Notes: generated by a model not told the origin, from the letters alone. A stretch of 64,000 nucleotides of DNA from CAWCGU01 sp963838095 (GCA_963838095.1 CAWIPO010000006.1:930001-994000); one strand, 5' to 3'. Shown: positions 18,166 through 26,976, counted from the stretch's first letter. A program made the numbers and translations.

Positions 18166-18653
18166 CCCGCTTGCTTGCCGCCAACGAACTCGTCAAGGCC
18201 GTCGGCGGCCTGCTTGCGGATCTTGCCCTGGACCGGAGGCGACCAGCCGAGCAGCTTCCCAACCGGTCCCAGCGCCTGTCCGGCCCATTTCGAGAGCGAG
18301 AAGGTGTCGTGATGCTCGACGATCAGCCCGTCCTCGAAGCGGAATTTCGCCCGGATGTCGTTGACGACCGGGCGACCGGTGCTGAAGGTGTAGGTCGCCA
18401 CCCAGTGGGCGCTTCCCTCCGTGTCGCTCGCTTCGATCTCGCTCGCGTCAACTGACAGGTCCTCGGTTCGCGAGCACAGCATTCGCCACATGTCCTTTAC
18501 CCGACCCTCCTGGAGATCGGTGAAAACCGGGTCGGAGAAGCTCGCGCTCGCCGCGTAGCACGCCGCCATCCCTTCGCCGTCGTGGCGATCGAGCGCGTCG
18601 TAAAGACGCCTGATCAGCTCGCGGTTGGCCTCGGCAGCAGCGTCGTCCACCAT
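18162..18653 (-). CDS. NTF2/SnoaL-like protein
   Basis: 163 residues from ATG 18653. A cone-shaped NTF2-like fold is indicated by NRELIRRLYDALDRHDGEGMAACYAASASFSDPVF, then the paired strands HWVATYTFSTGRPV and IRAKFRFEDGLIVEHHDTF. The C-terminal ~40 residues (GKLLGWSPPVQGKIRKQAADGLDEFVGG) match the tail of a common NTF2 subfamily. Ligand unknown. Translationally coupled to the inhibitor lipoprotein. Confidence 0.83.
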   Translation of the reverse strand: MVDDAAAEANRELIRRLYDALDRHDGEGMAACYAASASFSDPVFTDLQEGRVKDMWRMLCSRTEDLSVDASEIEASDTEGSAHWVATYTFSTGRPVVNDIRAKFRFEDGLIVEHHDTFSLSKWAGQALGPVGKLLGWSPPVQGKIRKQAADGLDEFVGGKQAG

Positions 18654-18714
18654 CGCCGTCGATCCTATCTGTCCGCCCGCTAGCCTTGGCAACCCCCACT
18701 CACGCCAGACCCTC

Positions 18715-18803
18715 GGAGGGGTGCCGGAGTGGTTGAACGGGGCGGTCTCGAAAACCGTTGGGGGCCTTTGGGTCCCTCGTGGGTTCGAATCCCACCCCCT
18801 CCG
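18715..18803 (+). tRNA. tRNA-Ser(CGA)
   Basis: Class II cloverleaf: acceptor GGAGGGG/CCCCTCC, discriminator G, anticodon loop CTCGAAA (anticodon CGA, reads UCG), long variable arm, T-arm GTGGGTTCGAATCCCAC. No encoded CCA. Confidence 0.97.
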
Positions 18804-19231
18804 CTTTCAGGCACGAATCAGGGCGCGAATACGCACCGTGGGACGCATTCGCGCGAGAAACGCCGTCCGGGACGGTCTTGAGCCAGGTCAACGCGGGTCA
18901 GCGGAGGTCAGCGCGAGCCGGCGTGGCAGAGTTTTCGTTCCCCCTGCGTTCCCCCGAGCGGGCGAGCCGCGCTGCGGAGTCGGCGCACGTCCCGTGAGCG
19001 TCGGTATGAGCGGATCGCGGAGCTCAAGTCAGTGAGCGCGTGCGATGCGATTCTCGGCGCGGGTCATGGTCTTCACGCCAGTTACGACCGCCGGTGTGGG
19101 CCGAACCTGGGCGCGCCGACCATCACAGTCACGATGCCGCGGATGACGCGGCGGCGGAGCAGCGATCCGCCGACTTGGCGGCCCCCCGATCGCGGGATAG
19201 AGTTGCGCGGAACCCATACCCAGGAGGAGCT
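18804..19231. other. 428-base non-coding stretch downstream of tRNA-Ser
   Basis: No ORF here shows recognisable protein sequence. The only structure seen is the set of three GGTCA direct repeats listed separately. A tRNA-Ser 3' end is a common integration site, but no integrase and no second copy of the tRNA end were found in the window. Confidence 0.5.
18886..18915. repeat. Three direct repeats GGTCA(A/G)CG(C/G)(G/A) at exact 10-base spacing
   Basis: GGTCAACGCG, GGTCAGCGGA and GGTCAGCGCG start at 18886, 18896 and 18906, one helical turn apart. The arrangement suits a cooperatively binding regulator, but no adjacent gene explains it. Confidence 0.5.
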
Positions 19232-19507
19232 ATGAGCATGTTGGTCCGCTGGACCCCATCGGCCCTGACCGCTGAGCAGTACGACGAGGCCGTCGGCAAG
19301 CTCGAGGCCCAGGGCAACTGGCCGCCCGATGGCATCGACTACCACGTCTGCTTCAAGGCGAACGGGAACCTCCACGTGAGTGAGATCTGGGAGTCGCAGG
19401 AGCAGTTCGAGGCCTTCGGCGAGCGCATGATGCCGGTCCTCAACGAGGTCGGGATCGACCCCGGAGAGCCGACCTTCATCGAGATCCACAACATCATCAA
19501 GAGCTAG
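19232..19507 (+). CDS. Small ABM-like (dimeric alpha+beta barrel) protein
   Basis: 91 residues from ATG 19232 with GGAGGAG directly upstream. It begins MLVRWTPSALTAEQYDEAVGKLE and has the central HVCFKANGNLHVSEIWESQEQFEAFGERMMPVLNE typical of ABM-like barrel proteins (strand HVSEIWES followed by a helix). Function is unknown; related small proteins occur at 26704 and 31691. Confidence 0.78.
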   Translation: MSMLVRWTPSALTAEQYDEAVGKLEAQGNWPPDGIDYHVCFKANGNLHVSEIWESQEQFEAFGERMMPVLNEVGIDPGEPTFIEIHNIIKS

Positions 19508-19580
19508 TGGGAGGAGGCGGCGCGCAGGGCTCCGCGCCAGCGTCTCCGCCTCCACCTTCAGCTCGGTCCAGGCTGGCAAT

Positions 19581-19610
19581 GCTGCTCCTCGCGCCAAGGA
19601 GGAGCGCGCC
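19581..19610. repeat. Palindromic intergenic repeat, copy A
   Basis: GCTGCTCCTCGCGC, CAA, GGAGGAGCGCGCC: a hairpin of the GCTGCTCCT...AGGAGCAGC family found up to 27 kb. It lies between two convergent genes. Confidence 0.55.
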
Positions 19611-19689
19611 GGAAATGCGCTTCGGCTACCGCTCGTAGTCCCAACGCGGGACAACGCTTCCGATCGCTTCGGCCTCGCAACAAGGGTGA

Positions 19690-20100
19690 TCAAGCCAGCG
19701 CGTTACTCCCGTAGGCGAGCCGGGCAACGACTGCAAGGGATTCTTCCGGCCCCGGCCAGAGCTCGCGAAGCAACTGAGGCCCGCCGCTTCGAAGAACGAC
19801 ACGCAAGACGACCGCAACGATTATCGCGTCGTCGAGCTGGCCCGCGATCGGGATGAAGTCGGGCACAAAATCGATCGGCATCGCGAGATATGCGATCAGC
19901 GCCAGGACCAACCCCTTGCGCCAACCCGACACGCGGTGATCGGCGAGGAGGCGCTTGAAGAGGATCACGCAGTCCGGGATGAAGGTCGCGAGGGCTCGGG
20001 CCTCGCTGTGGCGACCTGCGACGACAAGCGCGAGCACGAACATCGCGTATGTCGCGATCGCGATCGCGAGTCCTACGAGCACCCATTCGAGCGTTGACAC
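19690..20100 (-). CDS. YkvA/DUF1232-family membrane protein
   Basis: 136 residues. An N-terminal TM helix (VLVGLAIAIATYAMFVLALVVAG) is followed by the DUF1232 signature with its hydrophobic helix and acidic turn: KGLVLALIAYLAMPIDFVPDFIPIAGQLDDAIIVA. Members are small membrane proteins of unknown role. No operon partner on this strand. Confidence 0.87.
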   Translation of the reverse strand: MSTLEWVLVGLAIAIATYAMFVLALVVAGRHSEARALATFIPDCVILFKRLLADHRVSGWRKGLVLALIAYLAMPIDFVPDFIPIAGQLDDAIIVAVVLRVVLRSGGPQLLRELWPGPEESLAVVARLAYGSNALA

Positions 20101-20180
20101 TCAGGTCAGTCTGCCCGACTCGGCCTGCTGATCAAGAAATCTTCCGCTTCCCAAACGCCGCGAGAGCTGGGACATCCGCG

Positions 20181-20250
20181 GCGCTGGCTGCTCCTCTCGC
20201 GTGAACCCACGCGGCGCGCCGCCCTGCTGGTCCTCGCGCAAAGGAGCAGC
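20181..20250. repeat. Palindromic intergenic repeat, copy B
   Basis: Two-part copy: GCTGCTCCTCTCGCGTGAACCC followed by CTGCTGGTCCTCGCGCAAAGGAGCAGC. The same two modules recur in copies E, F and H. Confidence 0.6.
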
Positions 20251-20321
20251 TGAGTTGAGTCCACCGCAGGCTGGCGGCGTATAGGGTCGCAGCGACACCG
20301 ATATGAGAGGTAGGAGGAAAC

Positions 20322-20717
20322 ATGGGAGCAGATGAAAACGTGGCGATCATGCAGCGCGCATACGACGCTTTCAACTCCGCCGACATCGAGACCCTGACCG
20401 GGCTCTTCGACGAGAGCGTTGTGTGGCACTTGCCGGGGCGGAGTTCGATGGCCAAGGCCTACCAGGGTCGCGACGCGACTCTCGCCTACTTCGGCCAGAT
20501 CGGGCAGGAGACGGGCGGCACCTTCAAGGCCGAGCTGCAGCAACTGTTCGCAGGTGAGGACGGTCGCGTGATCGGACTCCAGCGCAGCACGGCGGAGCGA
20601 GACGGAAAGCGTCTGGACGTCGGCAACTGCATCGTCTTCGAGCTCAAGGACGGCAAGGTCGTCGACGGCCGGGAGCACTTCAACGACCTCTATGCCTGGG
20701 ACGAGTTCTGGTCGTAA
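20322..20717 (+). CDS. NTF2/SnoaL-like protein
   Basis: 131 residues from ATG 20322, with GGAGG upstream. NVAIMQRAYDAFNSADIETLTGLFDESVVWHLPGRSSMAKAYQGRDATLAYFGQI is a textbook SnoaL-like opening, and the C-terminal strands end HFNDLYAWDEFWS. This subgroup often carries steroid-isomerase-like pockets; no ligand can be inferred. Confidence 0.88.
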   Translation: MGADENVAIMQRAYDAFNSADIETLTGLFDESVVWHLPGRSSMAKAYQGRDATLAYFGQIGQETGGTFKAELQQLFAGEDGRVIGLQRSTAERDGKRLDVGNCIVFELKDGKVVDGREHFNDLYAWDEFWS

Positions 20718-21137
20718 GCCCTGGCAAGATCACGGTTCGCTCAGCACCCGCTGTTTGAAAGGCGGGTAGATCAGACGCCTGCTCCCCGTGCAGCGAGCGC
20801 TGCTCGTCGTCGCGCGAAGCGGGAGCGCGCCGACGGACCGGTCACACGCTCGCGTCTCGTCCGGAGCGACAGCCTCCGGCGAGCGTTTGCGGGAACGCCC
20901 GCATCCGGTCAGGAGCGGGAGCTGGTGTCCAGCAAGGGGATCCCCTCTGCGCAGCGTCGCTCCCTTTCTGCCAACCCGAACGCGAACGCGTGTCGGCGTC
21001 ATCGGAGGTGCACACGGTAGCTCGCGGGCTCCCCACCGGCATCGCCCTCGCCGCACTCAGTCTCGCCCTCGCCCAGCCCACCGCCCCGGACTTATGGTTC
21101 AGCCCGGGGCCCCAAGTTCTGGAAAGGAGCGCGTGTT
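20718..21137. other. 420-base intergenic stretch with palindromic repeat copy C
   Basis: Copy C (GCGAGCGCTGCTCGTCGTC, GCGCGAAGCGGGAGCGCGC) lies at about 20793-20831. Nothing else is supported: short ORFs on both strands lack recognisable sequence. The last bases hold GGAAAGG upstream of the reductase-like gene. Confidence 0.5.
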
Positions 21138-21686
21138 ATGAGCACCGACACTGGCAAGGTGGTCGTGAACAGGGCGATGTCGCTTGACGGCTTCATCGCT
21201 GGTCCCGGCCACACTATGGACTGGATCTTCGATTTCCTGACAGCGGACGCATTCCCTGAAGTCATGGCGGCCACTGGTGCGATGCTTATCGGCCGGGGTA
21301 CCTACGAGGTTGCCAAGCAGATGCCCGACGAGGAGCGCACCTACGAGGGCGGAGCCGAGTTTGTCCTCACCCACGAGCCTCCCGACAAGCCGGACCCGAA
21401 CGTCACATTCCTCACCTGTGACATCGCGGAAGCCGTCGCCACGGCGCTAAGGGCCGCGGGCGGTAAGAACCTGGAGATCCTCGGCGCCGACCTGGCCAGC
21501 CAGTGCCTGCAGCGAGGGCTCGTCGACGAGATCCTGGTCTATGTCCTACCGGTGCTCTTGGGCGACGGGGTCCGCTTTTCGACCCCGACCCTCCACAGGA
21601 TTGACCTCGAACCATTCAGCAACACCCAGTCGGGCGCCGTCACCATGCTCCGCTTCCGCGTGCCTCGCGCCCACAGCGTGCTCTAA
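21138..21686 (+). CDS. RibD_C / dihydrofolate-reductase-fold protein
   Basis: 182 residues. VVVNRAMSLDGFIAGPGHTMDWIFDF, then GAMLIGRGTYEVAKQ and the nucleotide-binding segment KNLEILGADLASQCLQRGLVDEILVYVLPVLLGDGVRFS, match the small RibD_C reductases. These use NAD(P)H, but substrates are mostly unknown; it is not a classical DHFR. Monocistronic. Confidence 0.9.
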   Translation: MSTDTGKVVVNRAMSLDGFIAGPGHTMDWIFDFLTADAFPEVMAATGAMLIGRGTYEVAKQMPDEERTYEGGAEFVLTHEPPDKPDPNVTFLTCDIAEAVATALRAAGGKNLEILGADLASQCLQRGLVDEILVYVLPVLLGDGVRFSTPTLHRIDLEPFSNTQSGAVTMLRFRVPRAHSVL

Positions 21687-22006
21687 CCTCGGCCGTCCGA
21701 AACCAGCATCATCGTCGCGGCCTACCGCTCCCTCGTGGAGGGTGTGCCCGCAGCGCAGCGCACCGCTACGCCGCGGCGACGTCCGCTCCTTCCCAGCACC
21801 AGACCGGGGCTTCTGGGTTTCGCGCATTGCAGCAGCGGCTGAGCCTCGACGAAGACGCCCGCGGCTCGTCCAGTCCAGGCGCCTCGATCCGGCAACCGGG
21901 ACGCGTGCTTCAAGAGAAAGCAGAGCGGGACCCTCTGCGCGAGATACTGCGCGCTCGAGCCCGGGCGGCTTCGAGGGCGTATCCCGTCCCTGAGTCTGTG
22001 GAAGGC
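21687..22006. other. 320-base stretch without a gene
   Basis: The right-hand end (about 21950-21990, minus strand) reads ALEAARA, a decayed match to the ALEAAGLSE C-terminus of an NTF2-like protein. It is part of the duplicated unit described at 22007-23905. Nothing else is recognisable. Confidence 0.4.
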
Positions 22007-22757
22007 TCAGCCGCCGATCGCGAAGCCGTTCACGTGGCAGCTGTTCGACGCCGAACTCGTCGAGGACCAGGTACGCCGTGACGGTACCGCCATCCGGCGC
22101 GAAGTACCCCAGGAACCCGTGCCCGGGGCGGCGGTCCCGTCGCCGATGTTGGCGTCGAGGTCAAATGTGGTGCCGACGTCGAAACCTCGTCGTCGAATGC
22201 CGCCCGAGTCGATCTCGCGGGAGCCGTTGGTGTCATTCGCATCGACGCTGTCGATCCCGGAAACGAACACCGAGCTGCCGCCCTTCGTCGTCGAGGCGAC
22301 CAGGTCGTGTTCGCGTTGACGGCGCAGTCCGCGGTCAGCTGCAGGCCGCCGAGGTCGAGGATCGGCTGGGGGCCCGAAACGGCGTCGCCCTGTAGTCGAC
22401 CTCGCGCACCGTATTGCCGCCGACGGTGTCCGCGTTCGTCGCGTTCGTCGCGTTGGTCGCATTCGTCGCGTTCCGAGCGTTGGTCGCGTTCTGAGCGTTG
22501 GCCGCGTTCCTGAGCGTTTGGTCGCATTCGCCGCGCTCGGCACCTCGCCCAGAGTCGCTTCGTTCACCTCAGATCCCGTGACCCCGTTCGCTTTGATCTC
22601 GGACTTGCCGACGGCGTTCTTCTTGATCTGCGCTGCGCCGACGGTGTTTCTGCCGATCGCCCACGCCGCCGGGACGACCGACAACTACACCGAAGAGAGC
22701 GAGGTAGGCGGCAACGGTCGTATGGCTTGGAGCCTGGCCGCGAAGTCGATCGAGCAT
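22007..22757 (-). pseudogene. Secreted repeat-type protein, duplicate 1 (frameshifted)
   Basis: The start ATG 22757 gives a signal region (SHTTVAAYLALFGVVV). One frame over it continues as PAAWAIGRNTVGAAQIKKNAVGKSEIKANGVTGSEVNEATLGEVPSAANAT. Further shifts carry it through an Asn/Ala repeat, ADTVGGNTVREVDYRAT, a beta-rich domain, and SCHVNGFAIGG at the stop. Proteins with this signal peptide, xNTVGAAQIKKNAVGKSEIK repeat and beta-rich C-terminus are probably exported surface proteins of unknown function. At least three frameshifts are needed to restore the ORF. Confidence 0.6.
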
Positions 22758-22901
22758 TTTCCTCCCGGGAGTTTGCGAAGCCCGTCCCCCTCCGCTTCTG
22801 TAGTCGATCGAGGCTACACCCGATCGCCAATCGCCCGCGCATTATCGCGCAAGGACGAGTGCTCCTTTCCATGCTAAGGAACAGCGGGCTCCGGCTGAAC
22901 C

Positions 22902-22935
22902 GGCGCTGCTGTTCGTCGCGCATAGGAGCAGCGAG
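22902..22935. repeat. Palindromic intergenic repeat, copy D
   Basis: GGCGCTGCTGTTCGTCGCGC followed by ATAGGAGCAGCGAG; right arm as in the other family members. It lies inside the tandemly duplicated unit. Confidence 0.55.
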
Positions 22936-23045
22936 TAACCCGCCTGTTGGCACTACTCCCCGGTCGTCCAAAGCGGTAGTCGAGCGCCCTACTCGCTAAG
23001 CCCGGCCGCTTCGAGGGCTATCCCGCTCCTGAGTCCGTGGAAGGC

Positions 23046-23759
23046 TCAGCCGCCGATCGCGAAGCCGTTCACGTGGCAGCCGTGACGCCGAACTCGTCGA
23101 AGACGAGGTACGCCGTGACGGTGCTGCCATCCGGCGCGAAGTACCCCAGGAACCCGTGCTCTTCGTCGGCAAAGCCGGCGCCGATGTTGCCGTCGAGATC
23201 CAGGGCGTCGCCGACGTCGAAATCCCCGTCGTCGAGGTCGCCCGAGTCGATGTCGCGGTTGCCGTCGGTGTCATTCGCTTCGCCGCTATCGATCCCGAAA
23301 CGAACACCGAGCTGTCGCCCTTCGTCGTCGAGGCGACCAGGTTCGTGTCTCCGCCGGCGTCGCAGGTTCGCGGTCAGCTGCAGGCCGCCGAGGTCGAGAA
23401 TCGTCTGGGGGCCCGAACCCGGCGTCGCGCTGTAGTTGACCTCGCGCACGGCGTTGCCGCCGACGGTGTCCGCGTTCGTCGGAGCGGCGTTGGTCGCGTT
23501 GGTCGCATTCGTAGTCGCGTTCTGAGCGTTTGTCGCGTTCGCCGCGCTCGGCACCTCGCCCAGAGTCGCTTCGTTCACCTCAGATCCCGTCACCCCGTTC
23601 GCCTTGATCTCGGACTTGCCGACGGCGTTCTTCTTGATCTGCGCTGCGCCGACGGTGTTGCGGGCCACGGCCCAGGCTGTCGGCACCCCGACGATGCGAC
23701 CATCAGCGCAAGCAGCGCGAGGTGGTTCTGGCGAACGTAGCTTCGAGCCTTTGGCTCAT
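23046..23759 (-). pseudogene. Secreted repeat-type protein, duplicate 2 (frameshifted)
   Basis: The better-preserved paralogue of the gene at 22007-22757. PTAWAVARNTVGAAQIKKNAVGKSEIKANGVTGSEVNEATLGEVPSAANAT is open, followed by the NATNATNA repeat, ADTVGGNAVREVNYSATPGSGPQTILDLGGLQLTA and an Asp-rich beta domain (DIDSGDLDDGDFDVGDALDLDGNIG). The signal peptide (QNHLALLALMV) and the last residues (CHVNGFAIGG) lie in other frames. Start ATG 23759 is inferred. Frameshifts at both ends and in the middle. Confidence 0.62.
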
Positions 23760-23911
23760 ATCCCCTCCTGGGAGTTCGCGAAGCCCGTCCCCCTCCGCTT
23801 CTGTAGTCGATCGAGGCTACACCCGATCGCCAATCGCCCGCGCAGCATCCGCGCGCTGAGGGTCGCGCTACTGCTTTCCATGCGCAGGAACAGCGGGCTC
23901 TGGCTTGGATC

Positions 23912-23971
23912 GGCGTTGCTCCCTTCGCGTGGCCCGAGGCGCTGCTCCTCGTCGCGCAAAGGAGGAGCAGC
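23912..23971. repeat. Palindromic intergenic repeat, copy E
   Basis: GGCGTTGCTCCCTTCGCGTGGCCC, then GCTGCTCCTCGTCGCGCAAAGGAGGAGCAGCC. The second part has a perfect GCTGCTCCT/AGGAGCAGC stem and is the clearest copy. Confidence 0.65.
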
Positions 23972-24019
23972 CAACGCGGGCCACCTGCTCCTGCGCTCGT
24001 CCAAAGCGATACGAAACGC

Positions 24020-24430
24020 CTATTCCGACAGCTCGGCGGCTTCGAGGGCCTCGGCCCGGTCCTCTGGAACACGCGCCGCCGGGTGATCAGGCCATCCGTG
24101 ATCCACAAGGTCAGCAAACCGTGGACCCTCACCTCAGCGCCGCTGCCCCTGCCGCGCCCGGCGGAGAATCCCCCGACAACGAGCCGATCTTCACCGGCGG
24201 GGATGACCTCCTTGACTTCCCATCCGAAGCTCTCCCACGGCTCGACTAAAGCGCGCCCCAACCACCCTCTGACTTCCTCATGCCCCCGGTAGACGCGCGT
24301 CGGCTCAGACCAGAACATCGCGTCCTCCCACTCCACGTCCGGGCTAACGGTGGTAAGAAACGCGTCCGCATCCTGCCGGGTCCCGGCATCCTGCGACGCG
24401 CACTGAGAGATCGACGTTCTCCGGCGACAT
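24020..24430 (-). pseudogene. NTF2/SnoaL-like protein with two frameshifts
   Basis: ATG 24430 gives MSPENVDL, then the frame shifts to DAGTRQDADAFLTTVSPDVEWEDAMFWSEPTRVYRGHEEVRGWLGRALVEPWESFGWEVKEVIPAGEDRLVVGG. Near 24060 it shifts again to EDRAEALEAAELSE and TAG at 24020-24022. The ends MSPENVDL and ALEAAELSE are typical of this NTF2 subgroup. The upstream NTF2-like gene runs into it without a clean stop, so the two reading frames overlap. Confidence 0.65.
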
Positions 24431-24844
24431 CGTCGACTCCGACAAACGGGCCGCCTGGAGTGCCTCGTCAATCGTCGCGTAGTTCCGAACCTCCCTGACC
24501 ATGCCGTCGCGCACTCGCCACATCGCCGTGAGCATCTGGTTTATCTCAACACCGCTGCTTTTGCCGCGCGCCTTAAACCTGAGGTGGACGACGGTGCGTT
24601 CCGCGTCCACGGCGATAAAGCGCTCCGGCGTCTGGCTGATGGCCTCCCAACTTTCGCCCACGTCCGCGAACCACTGCGCAACGCCGGCATGCCCGCGATA
24701 TGTCCGATCAGCAAGCGACGAAGTCAGGGTCCGAATCTCGCACTCTGGGTCCGCCAACCGCTTCGCGGCGTCAAAGTCTCTCTCATTAAGGGCGTCGAAA
24801 GCGACGATATACTTTTCTAAACTCGGCGGAGTCTCGCCTATCAT
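24344..24844 (-). CDS. NTF2/SnoaL-like protein (C-terminus runs through a lost stop)
   Basis: 166 residues as read. SLEKYIVAFDALNERDFDAAKRLADPECEIRTLTSSLADRTYRGHAGVAQWFADVGESWEAI is a standard NTF2-like start, and VREVRNYATIDEALQAARLSE the usual end. No stop follows; the frame continues STMSPENVDLS into the next gene's start. A one-base indel at the junction, or a real fusion, would explain it. The native C-terminus probably lies near 24435. Confidence 0.75.
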   Translation of the reverse strand: MIGETPPSLEKYIVAFDALNERDFDAAKRLADPECEIRTLTSSLADRTYRGHAGVAQWFADVGESWEAISQTPERFIAVDAERTVVHLRFKARGKSSGVEINQMLTAMWRVRDGMVREVRNYATIDEALQAARLSESTMSPENVDLSVRVAGCRDPAGCGRVSYHR

Positions 24845-24854
24845 GTGTCGCGGG

Positions 24855-24874
24855 TGACGACCGTCAGGTCGTCA
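24855..24874. promoter_or_regulatory. Perfect inverted repeat TGACGACC-GTCA-GGTCGTCA
   Basis: An 8-bp stem with a 4-base loop, 11 bases upstream of the NTF2-like start codon at 24844. It could be an operator or a 5' hairpin. Confidence 0.45.
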
Positions 24875-24990
24875 TGACCACTCCTCCGACATCGCTTGCG
24901 GAGAAGCATCGCTTCCCATTTGCGAGGAGCACTCATACGATCGCATCCGAGGCCCTTGAGTTGGACGACGGGCGGTGTCTGCTCCGGCAA

Positions 24991-25066
24991 GCAGGCGCTG
25001 CTCCCTTCGCGTGAACCCGATCAGCCTCGCGCTGCTGGTCCTCGCGCAAGGCGAAAGCGCCGCGCA
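24991..25066. repeat. Palindromic intergenic repeat, copy F
   Basis: GGCGCTGCTCCCTTCGCGTGAACCCGATCAGCCTC, then CGCTGCTGGTCCTCGCGCAAGG. It shares a long, nearly identical core with copy H. Confidence 0.6.
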
Positions 25067-25085
25067 CCCGCTGCGGTTCACAGCA

Positions 25086-26484
25086 CTACCTTGGCGGGAC
25101 GTTCTGGTTGAGGCGGAAGAAGTTGTCCGGGTCGTACTTTCGCTTCAACGCCCTCAGGCGGTCGTACTTCTCCGCGCCATAGGCCTGGCGGACCCGCGCC
25201 TCGCCCTCATCCATCAGGAAGTTCACGTAGACGTTCTGGTGGTGGGGCTCGAGCGCAGACCACAGCCCGCGCGCCCACTCGCGCTCCGCATCGAACCCCT
25301 CGCCGGTCTGGTGATCCCGATGACGTTGACGGTGTGGCCCGCATTGCGGCCGGTAAAGCCGGCCTCGTCCTCGCCCACCCGGGCCACGGCGCCCCCGAGT
25401 TGGTAGATCGAGAAGACGGTTACCGGGGAGGCGATCCGCGGCCGTGATCGGCCATCGTGTCGATTACCTCGTCGACCAGCTCCGCGAGGTTGCAGGATCG
25501 GATGTAGTACCACCAGTCGTGCGGGAACCGGGTCAAGGCTCGCCTGGTGGGCGAAGTACGGCTTCGGCTCGCACATGTCGAGCAACGGCGACCCGAACCT
25601 TCTGAGCGGCCCCACCACCTCCTCCCCTTCCTCGATCACCCCCGCGTAGCAGCAGCCGACGATCACCACGTGCTTGCCGTGAAGCTCCGCGGGCAGCAGC
25701 GGGGATGGGAGCATGCGGCGGAACGTGACGATCGTGGTCAGCTCGTCGGGCACGGCGGTGATCCAGTCGCGATAGAACCGCAGAACCTCCGGCGAGTCCT
25801 CCATCGCCCAGACGATCGGCCCGGCGAGCACCATCGGCCCGACCGGGTTGAGGCGGAACTCGAACTCGGTGACGACGCCGAAGTTCCCACCGCCGCCTCG
25901 CACCCCCCAGAAGAGGTCGGCGTTCTCGGTTTCCGACGCGTTCACGAACTCTCCATCCGCGGTCACCAGATCGACGGAGAGGAGTTGGTCGATCGTCAGC
26001 CCGTACTTGCGCTCGAGCCAGCCGATCCCCCCGCCGAGTGTAAGCCCGGCGAGCCCCGTGTGGGTGACGATCCCAGCCGGGACGGCGAGCCCGAAGGCCT
26101 GCGCCTCCCGGTCGAGCTCGCCGAGCAGAACGCCGGCCTGGGCCCGCGCCGTTCGGCCCTCGGGGTCGACGCGGATTCCCTTCATCGGGCCGAGGTCGAT
26201 CACCATGCCGTCGTCGCAGGTCGAGAGGCCCGGGTAGCTGTGGCCGCCACTTCGAAGCGCGACCCGAAGCCCCTCTCCCGGGCGAATCGCACCGCCGCGA
26301 TCACGTCGGCGACGCCGGCGCAGCGCGCGATCAGCGCCGGCCGGCGGTCGATCGACCCGTTCCAGATCTTGCGCCGCTCGTCGTAGTCCGAATCGGATCG
26401 GCGAACGAGCTGTCCGCGGAATGACTCCTCGAGCGCGTTAAGCGCCGCTTGGTCAAGCTCGGGCTCGGTGGCGATTTGACTCAC
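25086..26484 (-). pseudogene. FAD-linked oxidase (berberine-bridge-type), frameshifted
   Basis: The blocks are in order. N-terminus (MSQIATEPELDQAALNALEESF, WNGSIDRRPALIARC) to 26206. FAD domain VIDLGPMKGIRVDPEGRTARAQAGVLLGELDRE, then AGLTLGGGIGWLERKYGLTIDQLLSVDLVTADG and WGVRGGGGNFGVVTEFEFRL. Last comes the C-terminal BBE-like end QAYGAEKYDRLRALKRKYDPDNFFRLNQNVPPR with TAG at 25086-25088. At least three frame changes are needed (near 26210, 25540 and 25290). The usual FAD-linked GGHS motif lies at the first break. The class is firm, the substrate unknown. Confidence 0.75.
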
Positions 26485-26577
26485 GGGTCCGTCCTGGGTT
26501 TCGCGGGCCAGTCTCCCATCATCGCCTGGCCCTGTCTAGCAGCCGCCCAGGAGACTTCTGCGTCCGGATCTGTCGAA

Positions 26578-26613
26578 CTTCTGCCTTTCGCGCGCGAAGC
26601 GGAAGCGCCGCTG
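26578..26613. repeat. Palindromic intergenic repeat, copy G (diverged)
   Basis: CTTCTGCCTTTCGCGCGC followed by GAAGCGGAAGCGCCGCTG; the weakest family member. Confidence 0.4.
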
Positions 26614-26703
26614 TGCATGGAACGCGGCCTCGGCTCCACCGCGAGATACTGGGCGGGCGATGTCGCAGGCGTGCGACTGCACTTCCGACGGAGGAGGAGA
26701 GAG

Positions 26704-26976
26704 TTGATTCTGGCAACGACGACAGTCGAGGACTTCGACCGCTTCTTGAAAGTCTTCTCAACGAAGGGCGCCGAGAAGCGAAGGCAGTACGGGTGCAAGG
26801 GTGTGACCGTCTTTCGCGATCCCAACGAGGACGACCGGTTCTGGGCCCTCTATGACTGGGATGAGGAGGGCCTTCAAGACTTCCTCTCCGATCCCGAGGC
26901 TCCGGCGATCGTTCAAGAAGCCGGCTACAAACACAGGCTCCAGGCGGCGGAGTTCGTCGGCCAGTACGACTCCTAG
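26704..26976 (+). CDS. Small ABM-like (dimeric alpha+beta barrel) protein
   Basis: 90 residues from TTG 26704, preferred because GGAGGAGGAGAG precedes it and homology starts there. ATTTVEDFDRFLKVFSTKGAEKRRQYGCKGVTVFRDPNEDDRFWALYDWDEEGLQDFLSDPEAPAIVQEAG has the strand-helix pattern and W-x-LYDWDEEGL motif of ABM-like barrels. Function unknown. Confidence 0.75.
   Translation: MILATTTVEDFDRFLKVFSTKGAEKRRQYGCKGVTVFRDPNEDDRFWALYDWDEEGLQDFLSDPEAPAIVQEAGYKHRLQAAEFVGQYDS

Noticed and set aside
18715..19231. Prophage or integrative element at tRNA-Ser(CGA)
   Set aside because: No integrase, no direct repeat of the tRNA 3' end, and no phage genes in the window.
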